Origin: JAVZJR01 sp037447235
GTDB lineage: Archaea > Micrarchaeota > Micrarchaeia > Anstonellales > Bilamarchaeaceae
Length of the DNA: 28,712 nt
Assembly (NCBI GenBank): GCA_037447235.1
Contig: JBBIHC010000013.1
Span: 1 to 28,712, forward strand
Direction of reading: 5' to 3'
Under the pieces are notes generated by a model. It searched no databases. It was given only the letters and a program-made list of their open reading frames with translations, and was not told where the DNA came from. Positions within the stretch are counted from its first letter, which is position 1; each line of letters starts with the position of its first letter. Positions 28,635 through 28,712 of this stretch are shown in pieces. A program made the position numbers and the translations under genes.

Positions 28635-28669
28635 AAGGGGGCGCTGAGAATTACCGAAGCAGCCCCCTT
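28635..28669. other. Strong hairpin of unknown role near the right edge
   Basis: AAGGGGGC (28635-28642) pairs with GCCCCCTT (28662-28669), extended by GCT/AGC with one bulged A. The stem is 11 bp around a 12-nt loop, GAGAATTACCGA. No convincing frame spans 28544-28712. It may belong to a structured RNA or leader of a gene beyond the window. Confidence 0.45.
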
Positions 28670-28712
28670 GGGCTGTCATAAGTAAAAGTCAAATGTTTAT
28701 TTTTTCCCATAA

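Noticed and set aside
28635..28669. SRP RNA or intrinsic terminator reading of the right-edge hairpin
   Set aside because: The SRP domain IV tetraloop and internal loops are absent, and no T-run follows the stem.
28641..28675. TPP-riboswitch-like GCTGAGAATTACCG near the right edge
   Set aside because: The short match to the CUGAGA region is real, but the partner half with its ACCUGAUC...GCGUAGGGA-type core is absent and the bases are used in a simple hairpin instead.
1..28712. CRISPR arrays, insertion sequences, integrases or phage genes
   Set aside because: No regularly spaced repeat series, transposase or integrase motif or terminal repeat pair was found on either strand.

Overview
The window is a gene-dense stretch of an archaeal chromosome. 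Archaeal or eukaryote-type information genes (EF-1A, EF-2, uS12, uS7, uS15, eS1, RpoL, archaeal NAC, RPA, CDC48, Bud32) occur with mevalonate-pathway enzymes, TATA-box promoters, many apparently leaderless starts and tRNA introns. Short genes, small single-domain proteins, a very short tRNA intron and a second tRNA intron outside the anticodon loop point to a reduced-genome (DPANN, perhaps Micrarchaeota-like) archaeon. That placement is inference; no rRNA is present to test it.

Layout. 1-2410: the edge of a membrane protein (-), EF-1A (+) and a small membrane protein (+). 2411-5112: a probable structured RNA, a winged-helix regulator (-), and a divergent cluster of a helical protein, a PIN-domain protein and an ERCC4-type nuclease. 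5143-8328 (-): lipoprotein, ThiI-like enzyme, RpoL and signal peptidase I. 8462-15111 (+): uS12, uS7, EF-2, an XTP/dITP pyrophosphatase, uS15, eS1, NAC and two membrane proteins. 15121-19362: type 2 IPP isomerase, a RelA/SpoT-family protein, intron-containing tRNA-Thr (-), a DUF2666-like protein and mevalonate kinase. 19613-21273 (+): a beta-CASP nuclease, a DUF424 protein and a double-ACT protein. 21267-22319 (-): an NFACT protein lacking its C-terminal domain. 22370-27145 (+): RPA, CDC48, a small membrane protein, an M50 protease and Bud32. 27085-28357 (-): a Cys-rich exported protein and SppA. 28418-28543 (+): tRNA-Lys with two introns. An unexplained hairpin lies at the right edge.

How the genes relate. 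Most of the window serves translation and protein fate: elongation factors, ribosomal proteins, NAC, the NFACT ribosome-rescue factor, CDC48 unfoldase, three membrane proteases or peptidases (SPase I, S2P-like, SppA) and tRNA-modification genes (ThiI, Bud32). The most unusual items are the archaeal RelA/SpoT-type protein with an apparently intact synthetase centre and a degenerate hydrolase domain, the two-intron tRNA-Lys, the truncated NFACT protein, the PIN/helical/ERCC4 cluster with three 11-bp-phased TCATG elements in its promoter region, and a candidate structured RNA with a pyrimidine-rich anti-Shine-Dalgarno-like loop.

Expression signals fall into two kinds. Many first or isolated genes have a TATA box centred about 24-28 bp before the start codon (leaderless). 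Internal genes mostly carry a GGTG-core ribosome binding site, often GGTGG, 2-8 bases upstream.
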